From Euphorbia lathyris (taxonomy: Eukaryota; Streptophyta; Magnoliopsida; Malpighiales; Euphorbiaceae), in contig NC_088916.1 of NCBI RefSeq assembly GCF_963576675.1, forward strand, positions 21,861,501-21,925,500: a DNA stretch of 64,000 bases, read 5' to 3'. Every line of letters starts with the position of its first letter. Within the stretch, counting starts at the first letter, position 1. The notes under the pieces were generated by a model. The model saw nothing but the letters and a program-made list of their open reading frames with translations. It was not told where the DNA came from and did no database searches. The translations under genes and the position numbers were made by a program. Positions 54,567 to 64,000 of the stretch are shown here, one piece after another.

Positions 54567-54839
54567 AAAAAAACACACAAAATTTTGGGGATTTGGTGAA
54601 AAGGCAGTGGAGAGAAACCGTAAATCGTAGTATGCAGGAAAGGCTAGAAGGGTGCACAAAGAGGATGGAGGAATTTGGAAGGGGGTGCAGAAACTGATTT
54701 TTGAAAGAAATCGAGTTCCTGAAAAGACAGCTGGCAAGACTCAGAGATAGAAGAGATGACTGGTCTATACACAAATTAAGGGAGATTGAACAGAGACTTA
54801 ATCACGCCCTAGAGAAAGAAGATACATACTGGAGGCAGA

Positions 54840-57582
54840 GGGCGAAACAGTTCTGGTTGAAGGGGGCGATTTAAATAATAAGTTTTTCCATGCCTGTGTC
54901 AGAATTAGGAAGAAACAGAATAAGATTCTATCTCTACAGGGGGAGGATGGGCGAATTGTGAAGGAGCAAGAGGAATTAAAGGAGCAGGACAAAGAGTACT
55001 TTCAGAAAGCATACAAACAGAATGAATAGGGTAGCCTGGAGACAATTAGTGTTCTTACTACTGTGGTTTCGGACAGAGACAATATGCTTTTAACTAAGCC
55101 GTTTACATTGGCAGAATTTACAGAGGCTATTTTTCAAATGCACCCTGAAAAATCGACAGGACCAGATGGGCTTAATCGAAGCTTTTATCAGTTCTTTTGG
55201 CCAGTAATTGGGAAGGAAATATTCAAAGCGTGCAAGGGGTGGCTAGAGCGTCGGGAGTTCCCGACCAATTTGAATGATACTATTATAGTATTGATTCCAA
55301 AAATTGATTCCCCGAGTATAATGGTAGATTATAGGCCTATAGCACTTTGCAATGTGTTGTACAAAATAATCTCCAAAGTTCTTACTAACATGCTAAAAGG
55401 AATACTTCCTCACCTTATTAGTGAGACTCAAGCAGCTTTTGTCCCTAGAAGGTCTATAATTGATAGTGTACATGTATCTTTTGAAGCTATTCACTATATG
55501 AAGAGAAAGAACAAGGGAGAACAGGGAGAGGTGGCGCTAAAGATTGACATTAGCCAAGCCTATGATAGAGTGGATTGGATATTTATGGAAGTTGTTATGA
55601 AGGGCATGGGGTTTAGTGAGGTGTGGATCCAATGGATAATGCTTTGTGGGACGACGGTCAAGTACTCAATTTCCGTTAACAATGAGTTGGCAGGGACGGT
55701 TAATCCAGGGAGAGGAATTAGGCAAGGAGATCCGTTATCACCGTACTTATTCATACTGTGTGCGGAGGTGCTGTCCCAATTAATCTACAAGGCAGAGAGG
55801 GATGATCTGATAAGAGGATGCAAGGTGTGTAGAGGAGCCCCAGTGGTATCACATTAGTTCTTTGCAGACGATAGCTTTCTGTTCTTTGGGGCAACAGTTG
55901 TGGAATCTGAAAATGTGCTGAGAATCCTGAATGCGTATGAAAAGGCCTCAGGGCAAGCAGTGAATGTCAACAAATCAGGTATTTTCTTTAGAAATAGTGT
56001 AAAAAGAGAGGTAATGGAGGGGATTTGTAATGTTTTAGGAGTATGGGCCCCGTTGAATACGGGCAAATATTTAGGGCTCCCATCTCTAATTGGAAGGTCA
56101 AAAAGAAGTTTGTTTTCGTTTCTCATAGATAGACTAAGAAAGTGTGTTAATGGGTGGAGCTTTAAATTCTTGTCTAGTGCTGGTAAGGATGTATTGATCA
56201 AAACAGTAGCTCAAACGCTTCCTACGTTCTGTATGAGCACTTTCCTTATTCCTAAGTCTATTTGTGAGGAGCTACAACAAATAATGAATTCCTTCTGGTG
56301 GGGTAAAAAAGAGAATGGGTTAGATAGGATTCATTGGTTTGGATGGGAGAAGTTGTGTAAACCAAGGGATAAAGGGGGTCTGGGGTTTAGAAGTTTACAT
56401 ATGTTTAATCTGGCTCTACTAGGAAAGCAAGGATGGAAATTCATAGCCAACCCAAATACTTTAGTCAGTAGATTGTTCAAAGAAAAATATTTCCCAACTG
56501 ACAATTTTCTAAAGTCCAAGCTAGGCAGAAATCCTAGTTTTATTTGGAGAGGTATTAGACAATCGATTGAAGTTTTAAGCCTGGGCCTGAAATGGGAAGT
56601 GGGAAATGGGGAGGCAATTAGAATATGGAGGGACCCGTGGGTGGAGAGGGAAGGTTCATTCTTTATGGAGTCTAGAGGGCCGGAAGGGCTGGAGGAAATG
56701 AGGGTAGCAGGGTTATTTGAGGAAGGTACAATGATTTGGGATAGGGGAAAGTTGGCTGAGTTATGCTCAAATGGGGAGATTGAGGCAATTGACAGGTTAA
56801 TCTTACCAATTAGAGATAGACCTGATAGATTGGCATGGCAGTATACAAAAAATGGGTGTTACTTGTCAAAATCTGGGTATAGGGCAATTGAGGAAGTGAA
56901 ATGGGGTAGGGAGCCTAAAGTGGAGTGGAGTAAAATGTGGCAGTTACCGATTCCGCCAAAAATTAAGATGTTTGCCTGGAAGGTCTGCTCTGGGTGTTTA
57001 CCAATGATATCAACTTTAAGGGCTCGACATATGATCTTACCCAATAATTGCTTGATTTGTGAAATAGATATTGAATATAGTTGGCATTTGTTCTGTGCGT
57101 GTCCGTATGCGGTTCAGTGTTGGCAAGGAATGGGATTAAATCCACCAGTTGGGGACTACGATGATGTTGTTGATTGGTTGAGTGCAAAGTGTGTCAGTGA
57201 GACTACAACAAAAGCAATTTGCGCTCTATTTTCTATCTGGCAGCATAGGAATGTTGTGCTGTGGAAGAATGAACTGATCCCGATGTTTATTAGGACCCAG
57301 ATGGTGCGTAAGCTCGTGTCGGAGTGGAATGATGCAAAGGAGAAGAGAGGGAGGGCAGAGGTTGATCAGCGATCAAGGTGTGGAGGGGAGATGGGGATAT
57401 ATGGGAGAGAGATTAATCGAGAGGGAGGAGGGGTGCAGATTGAATGGAGGGCGAAATTAAACAGGGGCGAGATGGGTTCGGAGGAGGTTGGTACTGAAAG
57501 GAGAGGTTGCGAAGGGGAAGGTAGTGGAGCTGGCACTTGGACGGTTACGGAAAGCAGGAGTCTGTTTATATTAGAAGGGTGA
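54840..57582 (+). pseudogene. LINE reverse transcriptase and zf-RVT region (copy C)
   Basis: The RT has [46 protein letters not shown] and FFADDSFLFF. A zf-RVT domain follows, with LPIPPKIKMFAWKVCSGCLP. Frame 55063-57582 is one frame broken by TAG at 55855-55857, immediately before the catalytic FFADD box. Further stops are at about 54871 and 55027. It lacks the MITE, the frameshift and GIRQED of copy A. Confidence 0.9.
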
Positions 57583-58255
57583 AGCAGCAACAATTTAGAT
57601 GGAAGAGTACAGCAGTAGCAAATCGATGTGGCTGCAGAACAACATTTTGATCGACAGGAGTAACAATAGGTCGTAGGTGCTGGTGAATTGCAGCAATTGG
57701 AGGTACAGGGCAGTGGGAGGAACTATGGGATGCAAACGCCAAAAGTAAAGAGCTGGAAAAGACTGAGTAGAGGGAGGTTGAAGTGCAATATAGATGGAAC
57801 CGTCTTTACAAGTTCGAGCTGCTACAGTTGGGGAGCAGTTGTAAGGGCGGAAGACGGTTCTTTTATGGCAGGGGCGAGTGGAATTTTAAAGGAAATTTGT
57901 TCGGCTAGAGTGGTGGAAGCTATGGCGTTGAGAGCGAGATTGGTATGGGCAATGGAAGTAGAACTTGATAATGTTCAGGTTGAATTGGATGCAGAGGTTG
58001 TGGTGAAGGGAGATAATATAGAAAAACCAGATTTATCTACTTTTGGAGACATAATTGAAGATTGCAAGGAGTTACTGAAAAATAAGACGTTTACTGTGTC
58101 TTTTGTTCCAAGACTAGTGAATTGAGCGGCTCACCAAATAGCTAGGCTTGCTCTTTCCAATGCTAGTTTTTATTCTTTTTTTGATTTTCCAGATTGGCTA
58201 ATAAGTGTAATTGAAGAGGATATTATTACTTCAGCTATATAATTTGAGATTTTTC
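57583..58255 (+). pseudogene. LINE RNase H domain (copy C)
   Basis: KCNIDGTVFTSS, SWGAVVRAEDGSF, VEAMALRARLVWA, VELDAEVVV. Relative to copy A it has extra stops in the Gln-rich linker where A has CAG/CAA codons (57616-57667), and TGA at 58123-58125. It is not functional. Confidence 0.85.
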
Positions 58256-58590
58256 CTTCCAAAAAAAATACACACAAAATAAAAACTTCATCACTCCCTT
58301 AAATATAAATATTTAAGTCTCATAACAAATAATAACAATTTAGTTATCATTTTTTTCAATCTTAATAATCTCATAAATAAAAATTATAAAAATTATTTTA
58401 CCAAACACAACTAAATTCGAAATAATATCTAAAGAATAATAGAAAAAAAAACTATAAAATAAAAATAAATAAAGAAGCAAATCTAAATAAATGTCAAGAA
58501 ATCCGTAGAATATCAAACCATATATAGGAACTAGATTACATCAAATTTGCCCTAATTTAGTTTTTTTTTTTTTTGCTGAAGCACATAGTA

Positions 58591-58607
58591 GCTACTATAT
58601 AAGTAGC
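58591..58607 (+). promoter_or_regulatory. TATA box of gene C inside an inverted repeat
   Basis: gctact-atata-agtagc, 58 bp before the start codon. The next base differs from A and B (agtagcatc). Confidence 0.7.
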
Positions 58608-58664
58608 ATCAGAATTAAGAATTCTAAACCATTCTTTCTTCATAATTTTGTAAAACACAAAAAT

Positions 58665-59059
58665 ATGAAGGTTTTGATAGTTATAGCATTTCTTATGGTT
58701 TCTTCTACTGAAGCCTGCCGCTATACCCTTTCTTCCTCCGGTGACCTTCCAGTGTCTGAAAGTTACTATGTAAAGGTGCATGATCAATGCCACTTGAAAA
58801 GGCTCATTCCCTCCGGTCCTAATCCTATAACTTCTCCGGGAACACCTCCATCGATCGGTTCTAAGAGGCTTGTTCCTTCCGGTCCTAATCCTGCAGTTTC
58901 TCCTGACTTACCTCCATTGACGGTTCTAAGAGGCTTGTTCCTTCCGGTCCTAATCCCGCAGTTTCACCTGAATTTCCTCCATTGATCGGTTCTAAGAGGC
59001 TTGTTCCGTCCGGACCTAATCCACAAACTTCTCCGGGAACACCTCCGTTTGAGTTCTAA
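58665..59059 (+). pseudogene. Multi-CLE peptide precursor with 1-bp deletion (gene C)
   Basis: Same architecture and unit number as gene A (4 units) but one base shorter. At about 58920 attgacggttct stands where the other units have attgatcggttct, and the frame shifts. The uninterrupted product (58665-58985) is 106 residues: signal peptide, spacer, two CLE-like units (RLIPSGPNPITS and RLVPSGPNPAVS), and an unrelated 21-residue tail. Other changes are likely harmful: W to C in the spacer (HDQCHLK), G to C and H to Y just after the signal peptide. TATA and poly(A) signals are intact, so it may still be transcribed. Confidence 0.85.
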
Positions 59060-59135
59060 AAGGCATGGGTACTAATCCTGATGAGTCTCCATTGTTGAGT
59101 TCTGAGGATGTAGTGAATTAGTTTATTATTACTAA

Positions 59136-59141
59136 AATAAA
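59136..59141 (+). terminator. Poly(A) signal AATAAA of gene C
   Basis: Same position relative to the gene end as in A and B. Confidence 0.55.
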
Positions 59142-60027
59142 GAGAGATGATAGATTAATATTTCTTTTGGTTACAAATTATAAATCGATAAATTATGCGT
59201 ATTCCTATTCCTATTTCTTCGTATTGCATGTCTTTTTAGATATTTTTTACATGATCAATTAAGTTACATACTCTGTGTTATAAAACGCAGGTTTAGTAAA
59301 ATTAATTAAAATAATAGACTTATCATATAATTAATAAATAGTGGAATCAATAATAATATATTTTTTTAATATTCTTAATTTCTGTGCAACTCTCTTAAAA
59401 GACATGTAATATAAAAAGGAGGAAATAGTATTTTTCACTCTATTAAAGTAAATTACAATCTAAATATTTATAATATAAAATAACTCTTTACTAAGAACAT
59501 GCGACTCTTTACTAAACAATATAACAACTCAATAAACATGACTGTTTATAATTCTATCAAAGTTAATTTAATGTAGCACCAATAATTCTTATGTGGTAAG
59601 TGATTATTGAAATAAAAAATTTCATTAAAGCAACCCCTGAATCAAAGGGAAGCAGTATTTTTAAAAAAAAAATCTATTGATTCCTGTATGTTTTTTTTTA
59701 AAGCTGATTCCTGTATAATACATATGTTGTGTGAAATAATTTAAAAAATCGAAAAATAATTTTTTTAGTGGAATTCAAATCAGTTTATTTACTAAATCAA
59801 TTTACTTCTTTTATCTGCAAATAATTTTCATATGAAAGAATTCAATTAATTCCACACGCTTTCATTGATGCCCTTGTTGAATAGAATCATTTGAATTCCA
59901 ATAACTAATCAACAGTTGGTTTGAGTGATAGGGAGTTAAATATCTGTTTATTAGATTTTAAACACGTGCCTTGCGCGGCTCATATATCATATTTAATTAT
60001 TTTGGTTATTTATTAGTATATTATAAT
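59142..60027. other. Intergenic DNA downstream of gene C
   Basis: AT-rich, closely matching 22178-23060. No gene seen. Confidence 0.7.
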
Positions 60028-61029
60028 TAGGAAAAATTATGAAATTTGGTCAAATGGAAAGTCCGTTTATATATTTAGACCAATTACCCAAGTCATTACA
60101 TACCTAGAATATAGTCATATTCCGCATATAAAAAAATGCTTTGGAACTGTGAAAAATACAAATTTCGAACGCAGATGAAATGAATATTCAAAAGTCACAG
60201 TAGATATAGGGACAACCAACACATCCTTTGTCATTTCAGAAAGAATGGGAAATCTGCCAAAGTTTGTCTTCCACCATTTCAAGACATCCAAATCTTCTTG
60301 ATCATCCACTAGTGCCTTAGCTAATTATACTTCTAATTCAGTCTTCTTATATGCACCACTCACACCATGTGATCTCGTTTTCTTATATTTTTCCCCAAGA
60401 AGAGGCTTTGGCTTTCTATCATTATTTGCCTCATTTGAATTACTTACTATTTTTTTTTCCTGATGAAATTGAATTACTTACTAATTGACTTGCATTTACT
60501 GATTCATCAATAGGTTGAAGCTTTCTCTTATATTCATCAAATATGTTAGATATTCTTATATATGTTAATATTCTCTCTTTATTGTATTTCCTATTATAAT
60601 AAAGCAAACATTTGTTTCTTGATATTTAAAAACAATGTAAAGCTTGTGAGATCAGCTCTGTATCTCGACAGAAAACACTGTTACATGCAATTCTCAACAG
60701 TAATATGCCAACTGATTGTATGAACACTTTAGAATCACTTAAATAAACTTGGGATTTCTTTTATTTGACTTAATTAGTTCTGATAAAAGATTAATGCCTT
60801 TATATAGTTTAATTTACTATATCTTATAAAACAAATGATAATGAACAATTCATTTACAAATAGTTTATATCCTACAACAATTGTCTACATGACACTAAAC
60901 CCCAACATAATTAGTATTATTACCATTGTCTTTCATTGGAGTTTAACTTTGTGACATCTACACACACACACACAAAAAAAAACTCTAATATTATGTACAT
61001 AAAAAATCTAAGTAGTCAAATAGTTTATG
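60028..61029 (-). mobile_element. hAT transposon fragment, absent from the other block
   Basis: A 1.0-kb insertion relative to the gene A flank, bounded by attataat (60020-60027) and attataac (61030-61037), an 8-bp duplication as hAT elements make. The minus strand at 60115-60309 encodes DDQEDLDVLKWWKTNFGRFP, then ILSEMTKDVLVVPISTVTFE, the hAT C-terminal dimerisation domain. Upstream coding similarity runs to about 60450 through a stop. The rest is non-coding and clear terminal repeats were not found, so it is an internally deleted remnant. Confidence 0.75.
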
Positions 61030-61153
61030 ATTATAACATTAAAAAAGAAAAGAACAAATAATCAGATTATAACCTTAATTGTAAAGAGACTGAACATGTG
61101 AAACAAATATAACTTCAAATAAAAACTAAGACGAAATCTATAAATGATGGAGT

Positions 61154-61393
61154 TAAAGAAAAATGAGATTTCAAATCAAGACCAATTTGTTTATTAAATA
61201 AAATTTAGGAGCTCCTAATGTATTCACAATTTTAAAAGAATTGTGATATATATTGACATAATCAGTAATTATTCAAAAAATATTCTTCTTATTATTAATT
61301 CATGAAAATCCAAGCCTATTAATTTACATATATAACAATATGAATCCGTAAATGAACGGATTCTTAAAGGAAAAAGAATCCAAACTTCCTGAT
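61154..61393. other. Copy-C-specific 240-bp segment
   Basis: Present here but missing at the matching point near 23185 in the first block. It could be an insertion here or a deletion there. It shows no coding content, and I could not define its ends. Confidence 0.5.
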
Positions 61394-61831
61394 TTAGAAC
61401 ATAACATCATAGTAATAAACTAAAAATTAGTCCAGTAATTTCTTATGATATAATTTCTTGTTTATATTAGCGACAACAGAGAGAATTTACAAGAAGTATT
61501 TTGGAGGTTTTTTTGGCTTAGTTGGTATCGTAGGAGCAAAAAGAATAAATGAGTAAATGAGTTTTAATTATCTCTATATCACAAGTACTATATTGACACA
61601 TTATTTATTGTCAATTATTAGCTCATTAATCAAAGTAATAAAAGAAAGTAAGAGTTTATAGGAAGATGAAAAACCACAAAACGAAGGAAATCCAAAAGTC
61701 ACAAATAAACCTATATATAAAACATGATATATAGCATTCCATCATTATATTCATTGGCCACCAAAAATCAAAGACCTCCCCGACCTTTAATTATGATTAT
61801 GTATTGATTTTATTCTTAACCTTATTATTTT

Positions 61832-62290
61832 CACTACGCCAAAACCCCCTTCAGATGACGGTTAAAAGCCATCATCCCACAAGATATAAAACTGTCACGG
61901 GGCTCGCTGCCGTCTGTCGATGCTTCAGACGACGATTCGAAACTGTCATCTGAAATAACGTCACATGACAGCGACCAAATTTCTACCTGTCATCCGACCA
62001 CGAATTATATGACAAATCATCTAATAATAATTGTTACCGTATTTATGTTCTCACGACACCATGTTTAAATAATCTGTCAAAATATCAAGTTAAAATGAAG
62101 TTGTTATGTTAATATTATGACAGTTTTTATTTTCCTGACTGTCGTTGTAATGTAATTTAGATGACATAATTTGTATGAAATTTTGTTGTTGGAATGTAAT
62201 TAGTATGACAATTGGTTACAAATTCTGTGTTGTTAGATAGAAAGTAAGATGACATTTTCTTATAAGAATTTAGTAATTGTTTTTTTTTTG
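61832..62290 (+). mobile_element. CACTA-type transposon terminus (copy C block)
   Basis: cactacgccaaaa and subterminal tgacagtt/gacggtt motifs as at 23623. The block continues beyond the window end, so the other terminus is not seen. Confidence 0.7.
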
Positions 62291-62901
62291 TTTTTACCTC
62301 TTTCATGAACCTGTATATACAATCAGAGTAGATTGCAAATAATATGCAAATAACCTTTATATATAACAATAAACTTGTACATATGTGAAGATCACAATCC
62401 TAACCAAAGGTTTGTCATTACAAAGCTAACATTAAACTATATAAGAAGCCTAAACACCTAAACCTTGAATCTTCTAACTTGTTATACCCATTCTTTGCAG
62501 GTTTTCTTCCATCCCTTTTGCTCACTGCAACATAAAATACAGTTAATTGAGTGCTGATTTTAATGCAAGTACCGTGCCACACACTCTAATAGCCTAATTA
62601 GGGCCATTATATGTATTTCATATGGACATAAACTAAGAGTAAAATAAACGGCTCACTAGAGATACATGAAATTCTGATAGCACATAATCTGCAGTTCATT
62701 GAAAATAAAGTAATTCCTACCATAGAGAGATATTTTCTATTGAGATCGAGAGGAGACAAATAAAGTTAAAAATATTAGATGATCTTAACAGATAAACTTA
62801 TATAGAACTCAAATATTGTAGTGATAAATTGAATTCTATGAGCACTCAGTTCAACACCGAACATGATTAGTGAAGTGCTAAATTATCAAGCACGCACTTA
62901 C

Positions 62902-63146
62902 ACTTCCATATGATTCCGCTTTCATGATGTTTGGAAGTGTTGCATACCTTGGCTGGTTTAGTCTCAAATCAATTCTGCACATCCAGATTACAAACTCAAC
63001 CACCTCCAAATGTGCAAGCAAAACGCAATTTAAAACAAAACATATAGATACTTACGTAATGACTGCAGGTAAGCCTAAACACAAAGTTTCAAGACCACCA
63101 TCTACTTCCCTTTCCACGGTTGCTACTTGTTTTTCCTTGTCAAGTA
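62902..63146 (-). pseudogene. ETFB: Electron transfer flavoprotein beta-subunit exon remnants (copy 2)
   Basis: 63056-63146 encodes LDKEKQVATVEREVDGGLET then LCLGLPAVIT. 62902-62974 encodes IDLRLNQPRYATLPNIMKAES up to a donor (gtaagt). Residues here (DGG, PAV, NQP, and lysine where copy 1 has a stop) are closer to normal ETFB, so this copy keeps the ancestral state at those sites. Still partial: flanking exons are missing. Confidence 0.8.
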
Positions 63147-63280
63147 ATACATACTAGATAGAAGCAGAGTGAGGTAAGAAGTAAATATGACCAACAAAGT
63201 ACATATGTGCTTTGATGGATTGAAAAAACAAACTACAGATTCAGATAATGTGATTGTCCTCTGTTGGGTTCACACAAATC

Positions 63281-63350
63281 TCAAATTTCACCTGTTCCAA
63301 GTGGCTGCCTTAAGGTGTCACCAGAAGCCCATGCTTCAGTCTTTAACAAT
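63281..63350 (-). pseudogene. DUF1997-like last exon (copy 2)
   Basis: AWASGDTLRQPLGTGEI then stop, with acceptor tttttgacag and the same apparent 2-bp loss as copy 1. The intron towards 63724 is only about 370 bp here, without SIRE. Confidence 0.5.
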
Positions 63351-63544
63351 CTGTCAAAAATGCAATGAAAAACATTGATAAATGGTACTCATCATGTTAT
63401 GAAAAAGAAATGTACAGACGTCAATTGACTAATAAAAATATAAACAAGCATTTGCAGCTCACAAAATTGAGTTGAATAAGTTTTGAGTATCAAAAAAGCA
63501 TCATCAAAAGAAAACAGTTAGTAGCTTGTATTTGAGAATATAGA

Positions 63545-63555
63545 CAAGGGAATCC
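63545..63555. other. Unoccupied SIRE insertion site
   Basis: tagacaaggg-aatccattgc runs uninterrupted here. In the first block the same sequence is split after tagacaagtg by the SIRE element. Confidence 0.85.
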
Positions 63556-63723
63556 ATTGCTACCCCACCCACCCCTATATAGTCCGGACATAACAAATAC
63601 CAAAAAAGACAGTCATATATACATTGTGAACACACCAAAAGTTAACCTTAATGGACTATGTGGCACGTCTGTAACTTGGTTCAAATTATTGATAAATGAA
63701 TCTTATGATATCTTCCTGCAAAT

Positions 63724-63828
63724 CTGTGCCATAAAGCGTGGAAGCATTAGTGCAAGTATTTGTTTGAGGATTCTAGCCCCAGTTGAATCTATAGCTTGAA
63801 CTGGAATTGCAGTAAATGCAAAAGGAAC
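63724..63828 (-). pseudogene. DUF1997-like penultimate exon (copy 2)
   Basis: The same 105-bp exon with a Glu-to-Lys change. The splice donor is lost: cag|atttgc instead of cag|gtttgc. Confidence 0.45.
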
Positions 63829-64000
63829 CTCAATGCTAACCTACCATTAAATGTCCAAGTTATAAGCAACACAGCTATTTGAAGTACATATAGCCACCTA
63901 TTGAGCAAGTACAAAAGATAACATTTGATAACCCATAAACACAACGTTTCTAAAAACCAGACATGCATGCAATTAAAGTCAAGGCTCATTCCAATGCCAC

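Larger units (their letters stand above)
54583..58260 (+). mobile_element. L1-type LINE remnant (copy C)
   Basis: A complete view of the truncated LINE. The left end is in the linker between endonuclease and RT, and the right end follows RNase H with an A-rich tail. acacacaaaa occurs at both sides within longer A-rich repeats (54567-54582; about 58262-58279), a target duplication. The same site is unoccupied upstream of gene B (about 50690-50705). Copy A matches it almost throughout. Confidence 0.9.
54736..64000 (+). repeat. Segmental duplication, second copy of 17575-25344 + 36845-37260
   Basis: LINE, peptide gene, AT-rich flank, CACTA terminus, ETFB and DUF1997-like fragments occur in the same order and orientation in both blocks with high nucleotide similarity. 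Differences are discrete insertions: MITE and SIRE in the first block, hAT fragment in the second. The copy continues past the window end. Confidence 0.9.

Overview
The window looks like nuclear DNA of a flowering plant, most likely a eudicot. It is AT-rich and dominated by nested plant LTR retrotransposons (Athila-type Ty3/gypsy, a Ty1/copia element, a SIRE-type copia), L1-type LINEs, MITE/MULE-like elements, a CACTA-type terminus and a hAT remnant. Gene fragments are split by introns. I cannot name the species.

Layout. 1-1547: the edge of a nested region, with a SINE-like stretch and a GC-rich palindrome array. 1548-17574: a minus-strand Athila element whose right-hand (5') LTR is split by a complete copia element (7238-15840, target duplication ctatc). 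17575-21298: a 5'-truncated, decayed LINE with a 181-bp MITE in its RT region. 21626-22177: an intact small secreted-peptide gene (copy A). 23623-25144: a CACTA-like terminus followed by minus-strand exon remnants of electron transfer flavoprotein beta subunit (ETFB) and of a DUF1997-like gene. 25345-36844: a complete SIRE element (duplication aagtg) inside an intron of the DUF1997-like remnant. 37952-45955: a deleted, non-autonomous Athila element carrying a Pack-MULE with a piece of an NPF (NRT1/PTR) transporter gene. 45956-51379: tandemly duplicated non-coding DNA joined by a LINE 3' fragment. 51584-52334: peptide gene copy B, intact. 54583-58260: a second copy of the LINE. 58591-59141: peptide gene copy C, broken by a 1-bp deletion. 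60028-61029: a hAT fragment. 61832-64000: a second copy of the CACTA/ETFB/DUF1997-like block, without the SIRE insertion.

The central observation is the peptide gene family. Each copy encodes a signal peptide, a 28-residue spacer and a tandem array of 22-residue units. Every unit starts with the nine residues RLVPSGPNP, which are those of plant CLE signalling peptides. Copy A has 4 units, B has 7 and C has 4. These are candidate multi-CLE preproproteins. The usual last three CLE residues (LHN/LHH) are replaced by ITS, AVS, QTS or ETS.

The duplications give a relative history. The LINE lies upstream of A and C, but B keeps the unoccupied site. SIRE interrupts the first block but not the second. 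The young copia (LTRs about 0.7% different by eye) sits inside the older Athila LTR. Apart from the peptide genes and the copia polyprotein, every coding remnant here is interrupted.
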